64,000 nt of DNA from Micromonosporaceae bacterium KJ-029 (GCA_005402585.1 BIFP01000072.1:124001-188000), one strand, 5' to 3'. Numbered from the stretch's first letter, positions 23,101-30,838 are shown. Made by a program: numbers and translations. The notes: generated from the letters alone by a model not told the origin.

Positions 23101-24654
23101 GTGGGCGCGGTGCTGGTCAGTGGTGGCGCGGGCGGCGTTGTCCGGGCGTGGGACGTGTCCGACCCGCGGCGGCCACGGTCGCTGCGGGATCCGATCCTGA
23201 GCGACCCGGCCCACGCCGGCTCGATCTTCTCGCTCGCCTTCCGGTCTGACGGCATGTTCGCCACCGCCAGCCTCACCGGCGAGGTGAACATCTGGAAGAT
23301 CGAGCAGAGCAGTGCCAACAGCTCGGTCGACCGCTGGGCCACCCTGGCCGGGGCAGAGCCGAGCCGGGCGGTGGCCTTCCGGCCGGACGGGCGCGGCCTC
23401 GCCAACGGCACCGACAGCGGCACTATCCGGGTCTGGTCGCCCACCGCTCCCGTGCTGACCGGCGACCTCAAAACGCTAGGCTCCGAGGCGCCGGGCAGCG
23501 CGTTCGGGTTCGAGGGCCGGTACGTAGTCACGAATGTTGCCCGCGACGCTCCGGTCGGCGCCCGGCTCTGGGACGTCGGGGCCCGGCCGCCCGTACTGGC
23601 CGCGCAACTGCCGGCGGGCTGGCACGCCGCGGTCTTTCTGCCCGACGACCGGACGATGATCAGCCAGAACGCGGACTTCAACGCGGTTCGGCTCTGGGAC
23701 GTCTCCGATCCGCGCCGGCCGGTGCCCGCGGCCGACCTGACCCGGCCCGGCCCGGCCGACGGCGACTTCCGGGTGGTGGCCAGCCCGGACGGCCGTCATC
23801 TCGCGCTCGGGAACAGTCTGCAGCGGACAATCCGGCTGGTTGATGTCCGTGACCCTCGTGAGCCGGTCGAGACGGGCCGGTTCGACAACCTCGAGCCCGC
23901 CCGGCACCTGTGGTTTCTCGACGGCGGCGTGCTGGCGGTCTGGGGCGCCGAGGACATCCAACTCTGGGACGTGCGGGACCGGCAGCATCCGGTCCGTGCC
24001 GGCGTGCTCGTCGGCGCGGCCAGCCAGGGTGGCCTGCTCTACGAGCGCTCCCGCAAGGTCGCGTTCATCGACGAGCACGACCCGGCCACGAATCAGGCCC
24101 GCACCCGGCTGTGGGATCTCGCCGACCCGTATCTGCCCCAGCGGGCCGGCGCGATCGACCTGGACCGGCCCACCGCTGGCGTGATGGTCACCGATCCGCA
24201 CACGGTGGCCGTCGACACAGACACCGGCACCGTGCAGTCCTGGGACATCAGCGACCTCGACCACCCGGTCGTCGGCGCGGCCCTCACCAGCGACGCCACC
24301 CTGCGCGACCTCGACCTCAGCCCGGACAAGAAGACCCTGGTCGGCACCTCCACCTCCGTCTTCTCCGGCGCCTTCGAACTCTGGCGGCGGGACGATCCAA
24401 CCGGCCTGTTCACCCCGTTCGCCACCGTGCCGGGCATGTTCGCCGAGTTCGCCCCGGACGGCCGGGCGGTGCTGGGCCAACTCGGCGGGCCCGGGCCGTC
24501 GAGCGTGTTCGCTCCGGACGGCGGGGTGTTCATCTGGGACCTCGACCCGGACCGGATCTACCGGGACCTGTGCGCCGCGCCGCCGGCCCCGTTGTCCGCC
24601 GCCGAGTGGCGGCGCTACTTTCCCGGCCTGTCCCGGCGCCAGCCCTGCCCGTAA
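20134..24654 (+). CDS. Caspase-like peptidase / nSTAND ATPase / TM / beta-propeller protein
   Basis: 1,506 residues. Residues 1-240: caspase-like (C14) peptidase, with the dyad His86 in FVGHG and Cys139 in LDCCFSG both intact. About 260-690: a STAND-type P-loop ATPase beginning SPYRSLEPF, with FFGRE, Walker A GPSGSGKTS (305-313), Walker B LILVDQLEELF (392-402) and helical wHTH-like modules. About 708-728: one strongly hydrophobic helix (VAVVAVLLVLLGSGALVAV). About 790-1500: at least eleven beta-propeller repeats whose strands read LWDVSDPRxPxxxA. STAND proteins are signal-gated switches, so a trigger sensed by the propeller could oligomerise the ATPase and activate the protease. The target, the trigger and the side of the membrane are not known. 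Confidence 0.9.
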   Translation: MADLTGRGVRVLVIGTETHHGDALPSVPVVGRTFTALVDRLTARCRVPAGQLRLVHDPPDALTIARAVSDAAQQASTVLLIYFVGHGLRGPGGELYLAASGTDRLTPGLAAHQAYPVAELREALITCRAPSVVVVLDCCFSGRARLDPPVADPVAGLPPVHGVYLLSSAEQLAAADPDREHTAFTGELIRLLDAGNPSGGPLLTLDDAYHHLFDALRAQGAPLPRRQEAGHAGRLVLADNPAHRPVTDAAGEPVAQSAGPSPYRSLEPFREQDADVFFGREPAVAALAAEAARRLVDPAPLLVLGPSGSGKTSLLHAGLLARVRRDGLTTGDGDTVWPVILPVLTPGAAPLAALARALGGDRPVAADRLAQLPEVAAELLDAYLDPPGRPALILVDQLEELFTLGAGDAFRAAFVGCLAALAAPRADGHPRAVVVAALRADFYGPASEDPAFAGLLAGPRVVVGPMSATELRRTIDGPAERAGLEIGDGLAELVLHELGLDRPRGPEPGALPLLSHVLWETWRRRVGNRLSVAGYRDSGGLNGAIAKTADDTYDQLDSPAQAAARRLLLRLTRVSEDGTDTARPVPRTELLAGLGAAAPVVLERLATRRLVGIEPDGMVRISHETLLHAWPRLREWVNADRARLVARQQLADAAQVWQAGGRDRSDLLSGARLAATRNALPEDEDGRLGPVERAFLTRSVRLRRLRRATVAVVAVLLVLLGSGALVAVQQRARAERLDAQIASRRLAAQAGAMRSSRPEAALALSLTAYRTAATAEARQALYASYAEPRPVPLTGHQKAVFNLAYTPDGRTLVSSAHDRSIRLWDVSDPRHPVPRGVIPRSGSTTIALSPDGRLLVAGSPETFGVWDITDPANPVERATVRVPRSVTYTVAVAPDGRTVATGGDHGTLRLWDIGDPARPSLAGTRTVDVTELGGVAFSRDGRTLAAAHLIPEGSQQGGKVTLWDVRDPRQPARLAELPVPSATTVAFGPVGAVLVSGGAGGVVRAWDVSDPRRPRSLRDPILSDPAHAGSIFSLAFRSDGMFATASLTGEVNIWKIEQSSANSSVDRWATLAGAEPSRAVAFRPDGRGLANGTDSGTIRVWSPTAPVLTGDLKTLGSEAPGSAFGFEGRYVVTNVARDAPVGARLWDVGARPPVLAAQLPAGWHAAVFLPDDRTMISQNADFNAVRLWDVSDPRRPVPAADLTRPGPADGDFRVVASPDGRHLALGNSLQRTIRLVDVRDPREPVETGRFDNLEPARHLWFLDGGVLAVWGAEDIQLWDVRDRQHPVRAGVLVGAASQGGLLYERSRKVAFIDEHDPATNQARTRLWDLADPYLPQRAGAIDLDRPTAGVMVTDPHTVAVDTDTGTVQSWDISDLDHPVVGAALTSDATLRDLDLSPDKKTLVGTSTSVFSGAFELWRRDDPTGLFTPFATVPGMFAEFAPDGRAVLGQLGGPGPSSVFAPDGGVFIWDLDPDRIYRDLCAAPPAPLSAAEWRRYFPGLSRRQPCP

Positions 24655-24686
24655 CCGCCCTCGGGTGGCGCACCACCCGAGGGCGG
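24655..24686 (+). terminator. Terminator closing the EACC1-caspase module
   Basis: CCGCCCTCGGGTGG (24655-24668) pairs perfectly with CCACCCGAGGGCGG (24673-24686) around CGCA. It starts at the stop codon of the caspase-STAND gene and isolates it from dapB. Confidence 0.9.
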
Positions 24687-24728
24687 AAGGCGTGCCGACA
24701 GCAGCGGGTGTCGACGTCCCGATTGGGA

Positions 24729-24734
24729 TAGGTT
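24729..24734 (+). promoter_or_regulatory. Leaderless promoter of dapB
   Basis: TAGGTT, seven bases before the GTG start at 24742, puts the transcription start on the start codon. There is no Shine-Dalgarno sequence in between. Confidence 0.65.
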
Positions 24735-24741
24735 GTGGCCC

Positions 24742-25515
24742 GTGACTGACGAGCAGGAGATGGGCGTCGCCGAGTCGATCCGGGTCGGTGTGCTGGGCGC
24801 CCGGGGCCGGATGGGCGTCGAGGTGTGCAAGGCCGTCGACGGGGCCGCCGACATGGAGTTGGTGGCGATGGTCGACCAGGGCGACTGGTTGTTCAACGCC
24901 TCGGACGCCGGTGCGGAGGTGGTCGTCGACTTCACCACCCCGGACGTGGTCATGGACAACCTGCACTGGTGCATCGACCAGGGCATCAACGCCGTGGTCG
25001 GCACCACCGGCTTCACCGAGCAGCGGCTGGAGCGGGTGCGTGGCTGGCTCGCGCGCAAGCCCGGGGTGGGTGTGGTGATCGCCCCGAACTTCGGCATCGG
25101 CGCGGTGCTGATGATGCAGTTCGCCGCCCGCGCGGCCCGGCACTTCGAGTCGGTCGAGATCGTCGAGCAGCACCACCCGCGCAAGCTCGACGCGCCCAGC
25201 GGCACCGCCACGCACACCGCTCGCCTGATCGCGGCGGCCCGCGCCGAGGCCGGGTTGGGCCCGGTACCGGACGCCACCAAGGACGAAATCGTCGGCGCCC
25301 GGGGCGCCGACATCGACGGGGTACGCGTGCACGCGGTCCGGGCCACCGGGCTGGTCGCGCACCAGGAGGTGCTGTTCGGCACCACCGGCGAGACGCTGAC
25401 CATCCGGCACGACTCGTACGACCGGGTCTCGTTCATGCCCGGCGTGCTGCTCGCGGTCCGCGCGGTGCGCAACCGCCCCGGCCTGACCCTCGGCCTGGAC
25501 CCCCTGCTCGACTAG
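24742..25515 (+). CDS. dapB: 4-hydroxy-tetrahydrodipicolinate reductase
   Basis: 257 residues. Reduces the product of DapA with NAD(P)H in the diaminopimelate/lysine pathway, feeding peptidoglycan. Nucleotide motif GVLGARGRMG near residue 14, then DFTTPDVVMDN and GTTGF. The catalytic segment VEQHHPRKLDAPSGTA has the His-His pair and the substrate Lys. The GTG at 24742 is chosen because a -10 lies just upstream; a TTG at 24733 would overlap that -10. dapA lies 5 kb further on as a separate unit. Confidence 0.97.
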   Translation: MTDEQEMGVAESIRVGVLGARGRMGVEVCKAVDGAADMELVAMVDQGDWLFNASDAGAEVVVDFTTPDVVMDNLHWCIDQGINAVVGTTGFTEQRLERVRGWLARKPGVGVVIAPNFGIGAVLMMQFAARAARHFESVEIVEQHHPRKLDAPSGTATHTARLIAAARAEAGLGPVPDATKDEIVGARGADIDGVRVHAVRATGLVAHQEVLFGTTGETLTIRHDSYDRVSFMPGVLLAVRAVRNRPGLTLGLDPLLD

Positions 25516-25542
25516 CGCGTCCGCGGGGCCGGCCGGGGTCGC

Positions 25543-26124
25543 TCAGCCGGCCTCGGACGGCTCGGTGGGGACGGCGACGTGCAGGCGCAGCTGGGGCACG
25601 AGCATGTCGTCCACGTCCAGCGCGCGTCCCGCGCCGTCGGGCTCCCACCCGGCACCGGTGAGGAACTTCCGGGATGCCTCGTCGCCCTCGAACACCCAGC
25701 CCACCGCCCGGGTGAAGCCGGACTCCCGCCACAGGTCGACGCTGGCGGCGAGCAGCCGGCTACCGTGCCCACGCCGGCCCCAGCGCGGCTCGACCAGCAG
25801 GTCCGTCACCGCGACCACGTCCGGGCCGAGGGCTTCGGCCGGCTCGTTCGGGGCCAGCGCCTCGGCATCGACCGGACCGGAGGCGGCGAACCCCACCAGA
25901 TACGATTGCTCGGCCTGCTCGACGGCGACCAGCACCCGATGGGTGTCGCCGGGTGGCTGGCGTACCGCGGCGTCCCAGCGCCGGGCGAGCCACGCCTCGT
26001 CGAGGTTGTCCAGCACATGCCTGGGCAGGAGCCGCCGGTAGGCGACCCGCCAGGTCGCGAGCTGAATGCGTGCGATCTCGCCGGCGTCCTCCGGACGCGC
26101 CGGGCGGACGTACCCGAGAGCCAT
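25543..26124 (-). CDS. GNAT-family N-acetyltransferase
   Basis: 193 residues. The N-terminal YVRPARPEDAGEIARIQLATWRVAYRRLLP segment and the acetyl-CoA loop VEPRWGRRGHGSRLLAAS (an R/Q-x-x-G-x-G/A variant) mark a RimI-like GNAT fold. Substrate unknown. The ATG at 26124 is preceded by TAGGCT 8 bases upstream, so probably leaderless. Divergent from the GT87-like gene; converges on dapB with a 27-base gap. Confidence 0.88.
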   Translation of the reverse strand: MALGYVRPARPEDAGEIARIQLATWRVAYRRLLPRHVLDNLDEAWLARRWDAAVRQPPGDTHRVLVAVEQAEQSYLVGFAASGPVDAEALAPNEPAEALGPDVVAVTDLLVEPRWGRRGHGSRLLAASVDLWRESGFTRAVGWVFEGDEASRKFLTGAGWEPDGAGRALDVDDMLVPQLRLHVAVPTEPSEAG

Positions 26125-26132
26125 GGAACGAC

Positions 26133-26138
26133 AGCCTA
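26133..26138 (-). promoter_or_regulatory. Leaderless promoter of the GNAT gene
   Basis: TAGGCT on the minus strand (26138 to 26133), 8 bases before the ATG at 26124. Confidence 0.55.
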
Positions 26139-26159
26139 CGCAGGGCGAGGGAGGCGACG

Positions 26160-27446
26160 TTGGCGCAGGGTGCCAGGCGGACGGTCGGGCAGGTCGCCAC
26201 GGTGATCGTGCTCGCTGTCGCGGTGGCCGCGTTCCTGTCCGTGGCGGCCGTCCGGCACGGCTACTTCGACCTGCAGGTCTACCGGGGCGCGCTGGTCTGG
26301 TGGGCGCACGGTGGCGGAGAGCTCTACGACTACCTCCGGCCCGCCACCCAGTACGGCTTCACCTACCCGCCGTTCGCCGCCCTGGTGATGCTGCCGATGG
26401 CGTACCTGTCCTGGCACGGGGCGATCGCGGTGAGCGTGGCCGCCGGCGTGGTGACCAGCGCGGTGCTGATCTGGTGGCTGCTGGATCCGGTGTCGCGGCG
26501 GGCCGGCTGGACCCGCTGGTTCGCCTTCGCGGTGGCGCTCTGCCTCGTCGCCGCGTTCGAACCGATGCGCGAGACCATCAACTTCGGCCAGGTCAACACG
26601 CTGCTGCTGTTCCTGGTCGCGGTGGACCTGCTCCGGTTGCTGCCGCACGGCAGCCGGTGGGCCGGGGTCGGCATCGGCCTGGCCACTGCGATCAAGCTCA
26701 CCCCGGGCATCTTCATCGTCTACCTGCTGGTGACCCGCCGCTGGCGGGCCGCGGTGATCGCGTCGGGCACCGCGGCCGGGGCGACGGTGCTCGCCGCCGC
26801 GCTGTTCCCGGACGCCTCCCGGGAGTTCTGGACCAGCGCGTTGTGGAACACCGGCCGGGTCGGTGAGCTGGCCTTCGTCTCCAACCAGTCGCTGCGCGGC
26901 GTGGTGGCCCGGCTCGACCCGCAGCACCCCAGCACGCTGGCCTGGCTGGTGCTGGTCGCCGCGACTGTGGCGTTGTGGGCGTGGCGCTCCCGGGCCGCCT
27001 CCTCGGCCGGCGACGAGGCCACCGGCCTGGCGCTGACCGGCGCGGTGATGTGCCTGGTCAGCCCGGTCACCTGGGTGCATCACCTGGTCTGGCTGCTGCC
27101 GGGGTTGCTGCTGCTGGTGGACAACGGCATGGCCGCGCCGCCGCGCGGCCGCCGGCGCCGCGCCCTGCTGGTCGCCGCGACCGTCGGGTACGGCTTCCTG
27201 ATCAGCCGGATCGTCTGGGCGTGGGAGAACGACTTCACCGGCGTCGACGGCTTTCTGGGCAGCAACACCTACGTCTGGATCAGCCTGGCGCTGCTGGCCT
27301 TCCTGCCGGTGCGGCACGCCGTCCCGTCCGTGCGGCCGGCGGGGTCAGCCGGCGAGCCGGCCGGTGTAGCGCACCTCGACCAGCCCGATCGGTTGTCGCC
27401 CGCCGGACAGCGGCACCGGATAGGTCGACTGCTCACCGTCCGGTGA
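26160..27446 (+). CDS. GT87-like (DUF2029) polyprenyl-phosphate mannosyltransferase
   Basis: 428 residues, about ten transmembrane helices. The N-terminal loop has YFDLQVYRGALVWWAHGG with the conserved acidic/aromatic cluster, then YGFTYPPFAALVMLPMAYL and the INFGQVNTLLLFL motif of the GT-C PimE/GT87 family; VTWVHHLVWLLPG is near the end. Members add mannose to lipoglycans on the outer face of the membrane. No ATG or GTG fits, so I use the TTG at 26160, preceded by GGGAGG. The last 102 bases overlap the convergent GNAT gene. Confidence 0.82.
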   Translation: MAQGARRTVGQVATVIVLAVAVAAFLSVAAVRHGYFDLQVYRGALVWWAHGGGELYDYLRPATQYGFTYPPFAALVMLPMAYLSWHGAIAVSVAAGVVTSAVLIWWLLDPVSRRAGWTRWFAFAVALCLVAAFEPMRETINFGQVNTLLLFLVAVDLLRLLPHGSRWAGVGIGLATAIKLTPGIFIVYLLVTRRWRAAVIASGTAAGATVLAAALFPDASREFWTSALWNTGRVGELAFVSNQSLRGVVARLDPQHPSTLAWLVLVAATVALWAWRSRAASSAGDEATGLALTGAVMCLVSPVTWVHHLVWLLPGLLLLVDNGMAAPPRGRRRRALLVAATVGYGFLISRIVWAWENDFTGVDGFLGSNTYVWISLALLAFLPVRHAVPSVRPAGSAGEPAGVAHLDQPDRLSPAGQRHRIGRLLTVR

Positions 27447-27896
27447 CAGCCCGGCCCGCTGGTAGAACCGGCGGGCCCGGTGGTTGTCCGCGAGCACCCA
27501 CACCCGGTACTCCGTCCAGCCGCGTTCCAGCAGGCCGGCGCGGGCCGCCGAGAACAGCGCACGGGCGGTGCCGTCGCCCCAGTGGGCGGGCGTGACGTAG
27601 ATCGCCAACACCTCGCCGTACCTCGGGTCGAGGTCGCCGCGGTCCTGGTTGTTGCGGTACGGACCGAACGTGGTGAACCCGGCGAGCCCGCCGTCAACCT
27701 CGGCGAGCAGGGTGGTGAAGGGGTGGTCCGGGTCGGCGGTGCCGAGGTCGCGGCGGCGCTGCGCCCAGGCGACCGGGTTGAGCCGATGCAGCACCTCGTC
27801 CGGCATGATCCCGGCGTACCCGGCCTGCCAGCCGCTCACATGCACCCGGGCGATCGCCTCGGCGTCGGCGGCTTCCTCACGGCGGATGGTGGGCAT
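27345..27896 (-). CDS. GNAT-family N-acetyltransferase
   Basis: 183 residues from the ATG at 27896 (MPTIRREEAADAEAIARVH). The GWQAGYAGIMPDEVL segment, the YVTPAHWGDGTARALFSAA acetyl-CoA loop and ADNHRARRFYQRAGLSPDGE near the end are typical of GNAT enzymes. A longer frame reaches 28130 but would overlap the divergent ycaQ-like gene. TAGAAC, 7 bases upstream, may be a weak -10. The 3' end overlaps the GT87-like gene. Confidence 0.87.
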   Translation of the reverse strand: MPTIRREEAADAEAIARVHVSGWQAGYAGIMPDEVLHRLNPVAWAQRRRDLGTADPDHPFTTLLAEVDGGLAGFTTFGPYRNNQDRGDLDPRYGEVLAIYVTPAHWGDGTARALFSAARAGLLERGWTEYRVWVLADNHRARRFYQRAGLSPDGEQSTYPVPLSGGRQPIGLVEVRYTGRLAG

Positions 27897-27962
27897 GACT
27901 CCAGTTCTAGGCGGCGACGGGCGGCGGGTCCAGCGTCCGCACCGAATGTCGTACGGCTGGCG

Positions 27963-27968
27963 TAGCCT
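27963..27968 (+). promoter_or_regulatory. Leaderless promoter of the ycaQ-like gene
   Basis: TAGCCT, seven bases before the ATG at 27976, with no Shine-Dalgarno sequence. Confidence 0.6.
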
Positions 27969-27975
27969 GCCTGCG

Positions 27976-29205
27976 ATGGTCGCACCGGAATCGCTCTCGC
28001 TCGCCCAGGCCCGGCGGATCGCGCTGGCCGCGCAGGGCTTCGCCGACCCGGCACCCAGCGGGGCGCCCACCCGCCGGCACCTGCGCCGGGTGCTCGACCG
28101 GGTCGGGTTGATCCAGATGGATTCGGTCAACGTGCTGCAACGGGCGCACTACCTGCCGCTCTACAGCCGCGTCGGGCCGTACCCGACCACGCTGCTCGAC
28201 ACCGCCGCCTACCGCCGCCCCCGCGACCTCTTCGAGTACTGGGGGCACGAGGCGTCGCTGGTGCCGGTCGGCCTGCACCCGGCGCTGCGCTGGCGGATGG
28301 CGCGGGCGCACGCCGACTCCTGGGGCGGGATGCGCCGCATCGCGCAGGAACAGCCCGCGCTGGTGGCCTGGGTACGCGACGAGGTGGCCGCCCGGGGTCC
28401 GCTGACCGTGGCCGAGATCGAGCACGACGCGCCCCGGCAGACCGGCAACTGGGGGTGGAACTGGTCGGATGTGAAGCGGGCGCTGGAATACCTCTTCTGG
28501 GCCGGCGAGGTGTCCGCGGCCGAGCGCACCACCTCCTTCGCCCGCCGCTACGACCTGCCCGAGCGGGTGCTGCCGGCCGAGGTCCTCGACGCGCCCACGC
28601 CGACCGACGCCGAGGCGTACCGCACGCTGGTGGGCATCGCCGCGCGGTCGCTCGGGGTGGCCGCGGAGCCGGAGCTTCGCGACTACTTCCGCCTACCGGT
28701 GGCCGGGGCCCGACAGGCCATCGCCGAGCTGGTCGAGGCGGGCGAGCTGCGGCCGGTCACCGTGCAGGGCTGGCGGCAGCCGGCCTGGTTGCACGCGCAG
28801 GCCCGGCTGCCGCGCTGGGTACGCGGCAACACCCTGGTGAGCCCGTTCGACCCGCTGGTCTGGGAACGCGGCCGCACCGAGCGGCTCTTCGACTTCAACT
28901 ACCGGATCGAGATCTACGTCCCGGCGCCGCAGCGGGTCCACGGCTACTACGTGCTGCCGTTCCGGCAGGGCGAGCGGTTCACCGCCCGGGTCGACCTGAA
29001 GGCCGACCGCAAGGCCGGGGTGCTGCTGGTGCCGGCCGCCTGGGCCGAGCCGGGCGCCGACCCGGGCGAGACCGCGATGGCGCTCGCCGCCGAGCTGTAC
29101 CGGCTGGCCGGCTGGCTCGGCCTCGACGCGGTGGCGCCGCCGGCCGCCGGTGACCTCGCGGCCCCGCTGGCCGCCGCGCTGGTGGGTGTGGCCGGTGTAC
29201 GGTGA
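27976..29205 (+). CDS. YcaQ-type DNA glycosylase (HTH_42 winged-helix)
   Basis: 409 residues. The HTH_42 family has tandem winged helices that remove alkylated bases and unhook interstrand crosslinks. The key segment is VGLIQMDSVNVLQRAHYLPLY: the Q-M-D here is the Q-phi-D variant that distinguishes YcaQ-like enzymes from AlkZ-like Q-phi-Q ones. Further family features are DLFEYWGHEASLVP, a YLFWAGEVSAAERT wing and the C-terminal LVSPFDPLVWERGRTERLF with YVLPFRQGERF. Cytosolic. The downstream DUF2752 gene overlaps its stop. Confidence 0.85.
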   Translation: MVAPESLSLAQARRIALAAQGFADPAPSGAPTRRHLRRVLDRVGLIQMDSVNVLQRAHYLPLYSRVGPYPTTLLDTAAYRRPRDLFEYWGHEASLVPVGLHPALRWRMARAHADSWGGMRRIAQEQPALVAWVRDEVAARGPLTVAEIEHDAPRQTGNWGWNWSDVKRALEYLFWAGEVSAAERTTSFARRYDLPERVLPAEVLDAPTPTDAEAYRTLVGIAARSLGVAAEPELRDYFRLPVAGARQAIAELVEAGELRPVTVQGWRQPAWLHAQARLPRWVRGNTLVSPFDPLVWERGRTERLFDFNYRIEIYVPAPQRVHGYYVLPFRQGERFTARVDLKADRKAGVLLVPAAWAEPGADPGETAMALAAELYRLAGWLGLDAVAPPAAGDLAAPLAAALVGVAGVR

Positions 29206-29912
29206 GCCTCGTGACGAGCGTTGACCGATCGGCCGCCCAGCCGCACCCGCCCGCCGATGCACCGGTCACGCCCACTGCTCCGGCGCCGGTCGCGCCGGAC
29301 GCCTCGACACCACCCACCGGAGCCCAGCCCGACGGGGTACTGCCGGGCGGGGTGCAGCCTGACGGGGCGGTGCTGAGCGGGGCGCAGCCAGGCGGAGCAC
29401 TGCCGCACGGGGCGGTGGCGGCCGAGTGGCCGGCGGGTCACCCCGGGGCCTACCCGGTGACCGAACCCGACCGGCTCACCCGGTTCGTGGCCCGGCTCTA
29501 CGACCGCACGCCGCGCTGGGTGGTGCCGCTGGCCGCGGTCGGCTGCGTCGCCGCCGGCATCGGGTACACGTTGCTCAGCGATCCCACCCGCTCGGCGCCG
29601 GACGCCATGCCGACCTGCCTGCTCAAGCTGACCACCGGCCTCGACTGCCCGGGCTGCGGCGGCACCCGTGCCCTCTGGTACGTGCTGCACGCCGACCTCC
29701 CGGCCGCGGCGCGGCACCACTTCCTCTTCGTCTTCGCGCTGCCCTTCCTGGCGTACTTCTTCGTCGCCTGGGCCGGCAAGCAGGCGTTCGGTTGGCGCCT
29801 GCCCGAGCTGCGGATCAGCCCGAAGCTGATCAGCGGGTTCCTGGCCGCCTGGATGGTCTTCTCGGTGGCCCGCAACCTCCCCTGGCCCCCGTTCACCGCC
29901 CTCTACGTCTGA
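29202..29912 (+). CDS. DUF2752 membrane protein
   Basis: 236 residues. About 85 residues of low-complexity Pro/Ala/Gly sequence with imperfect GAQPDGVLPGG-type repeats come first. The membrane part has three hydrophobic segments and the family signature GLDCPGCGGTRALW, whose two cysteines could bind a metal or form a disulfide. Function unknown. The GTG at 29202 overlaps the upstream stop; a GTG at 29211 is also possible. Confidence 0.85.
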   Translation: MSLVTSVDRSAAQPHPPADAPVTPTAPAPVAPDASTPPTGAQPDGVLPGGVQPDGAVLSGAQPGGALPHGAVAAEWPAGHPGAYPVTEPDRLTRFVARLYDRTPRWVVPLAAVGCVAAGIGYTLLSDPTRSAPDAMPTCLLKLTTGLDCPGCGGTRALWYVLHADLPAAARHHFLFVFALPFLAYFFVAWAGKQAFGWRLPELRISPKLISGFLAAWMVFSVARNLPWPPFTALYV

Positions 29913-29971
29913 CTTCCGGCCCTTTCCGTCTGGCCGATCGGTGACCGAGCTTGCAACGGGGCGAGCCTGAC

Positions 29972-30000
29972 TTGGGTCGGCGGAGGCGTCCCGCTACAGT
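29972..30000 (+). promoter_or_regulatory. Leaderless promoter of thyX
   Basis: TTGGGT (29972-29977), a 17-base spacer and TACAGT (29995-30000), six bases before the thyX ATG. Confidence 0.65.
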
Positions 30001-30006
30001 CGCGGC

Positions 30007-30759
30007 ATGCCGGAGATGGTGCAGCCCCAGGTCAAGTTGATCGCGTGGACCCACTTCGACCCGCCGGAGGACGTGCCGTGGTCGACCGACGCCGACGGGG
30101 GGCAGGCGCTCGCGGAGTTCGCCGGGCGAGCCTGCTACCAGAGCTGGAAGAAGCCGAACCCGGCCACCGCCACCAACGCCGGCTACCTGGCGCACATCCT
30201 GGAGGTCGGTCACCTCTCCGTGCTGGAGCACGGGTCGGTGAGCTTCTACTTCACCGGGGTGTCCCGGTCGTTCACCCACGAGCTGATCCGGCACCGGCAC
30301 TTCTCGTACTCCCAGCTGTCCCAGCGGTACGTGCCGGAGCGGGACGCGGCGATGGTCGAGCCGAGGGTGATCGCCGAGGATCCGGAGCTGCACAAGCGGT
30401 TCGTCGAGGCGGCCGAGGCGAGCGTCCGGGCGTACAACGAGCTGCTGGAGGGCCTCGAACGGCACTTCGCCGACGAACCCAACCCGACGCTGCGGCGCAA
30501 GCAGGCCCGCCAGGCGGCCCGTGCGGTGCTGCCGAACGCCACCGAGACCCGCATCGTGGTGACGGGCAACTACCGGGCCTGGCGGCACTTCATCGCGATG
30601 CGTGCCACCGAGCACGCCGACGTGGAGATCCGCGAACTGGCGGTGGAGTGCCTGCGGCAGTTGCAGCGGGTCGCGCCGAACGTTTTCGCCGACTTCGCCA
30701 TCTCGACCCTTGCCGACGGCACCCAGGTGGCGGCGAGCCCGCACGCCGCGGCATCCTGA
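30007..30759 (+). CDS. thyX: Flavin-dependent thymidylate synthase ThyX
   Basis: 250 residues. Makes dTMP from dUMP using FAD and methylene-tetrahydrofolate. The ThyX signature RHRHFSYSQLSQRY (RHR-x7-S type) is near residue 97; HILEVGHLSVLEHGSVSFYF precedes it, and NYRAWRHFIAMRATEHAD near residue 195 is the dUMP-binding region. Cytosolic homotetramer. It precedes dapA, a conserved actinobacterial order. A palindrome, CCGGCGG-ctgt-CCGCCGG, lies at 30801-30818 in the gap. Confidence 0.97.
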   Translation: MPEMVQPQVKLIAWTHFDPPEDVPWSTDADGGQALAEFAGRACYQSWKKPNPATATNAGYLAHILEVGHLSVLEHGSVSFYFTGVSRSFTHELIRHRHFSYSQLSQRYVPERDAAMVEPRVIAEDPELHKRFVEAAEASVRAYNELLEGLERHFADEPNPTLRRKQARQAARAVLPNATETRIVVTGNYRAWRHFIAMRATEHADVEIRELAVECLRQLQRVAPNVFADFAISTLADGTQVAASPHAAAS

Positions 30760-30826
30760 GCTGGCGAAAGCGCGCACGCCCAGGGGGCGTGTGCCCTTCC
30801 CCGGCGGCTGTCCGCCGGCCGTCCGC

Positions 30827-30832
30827 TAGGTT
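30827..30832 (+). promoter_or_regulatory. Leaderless promoter of dapA
   Basis: TAGGTT, identical to the dapB -10, six bases before the ATG at 30839. Confidence 0.65.
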
Positions 30833-30838
30833 GTCACC

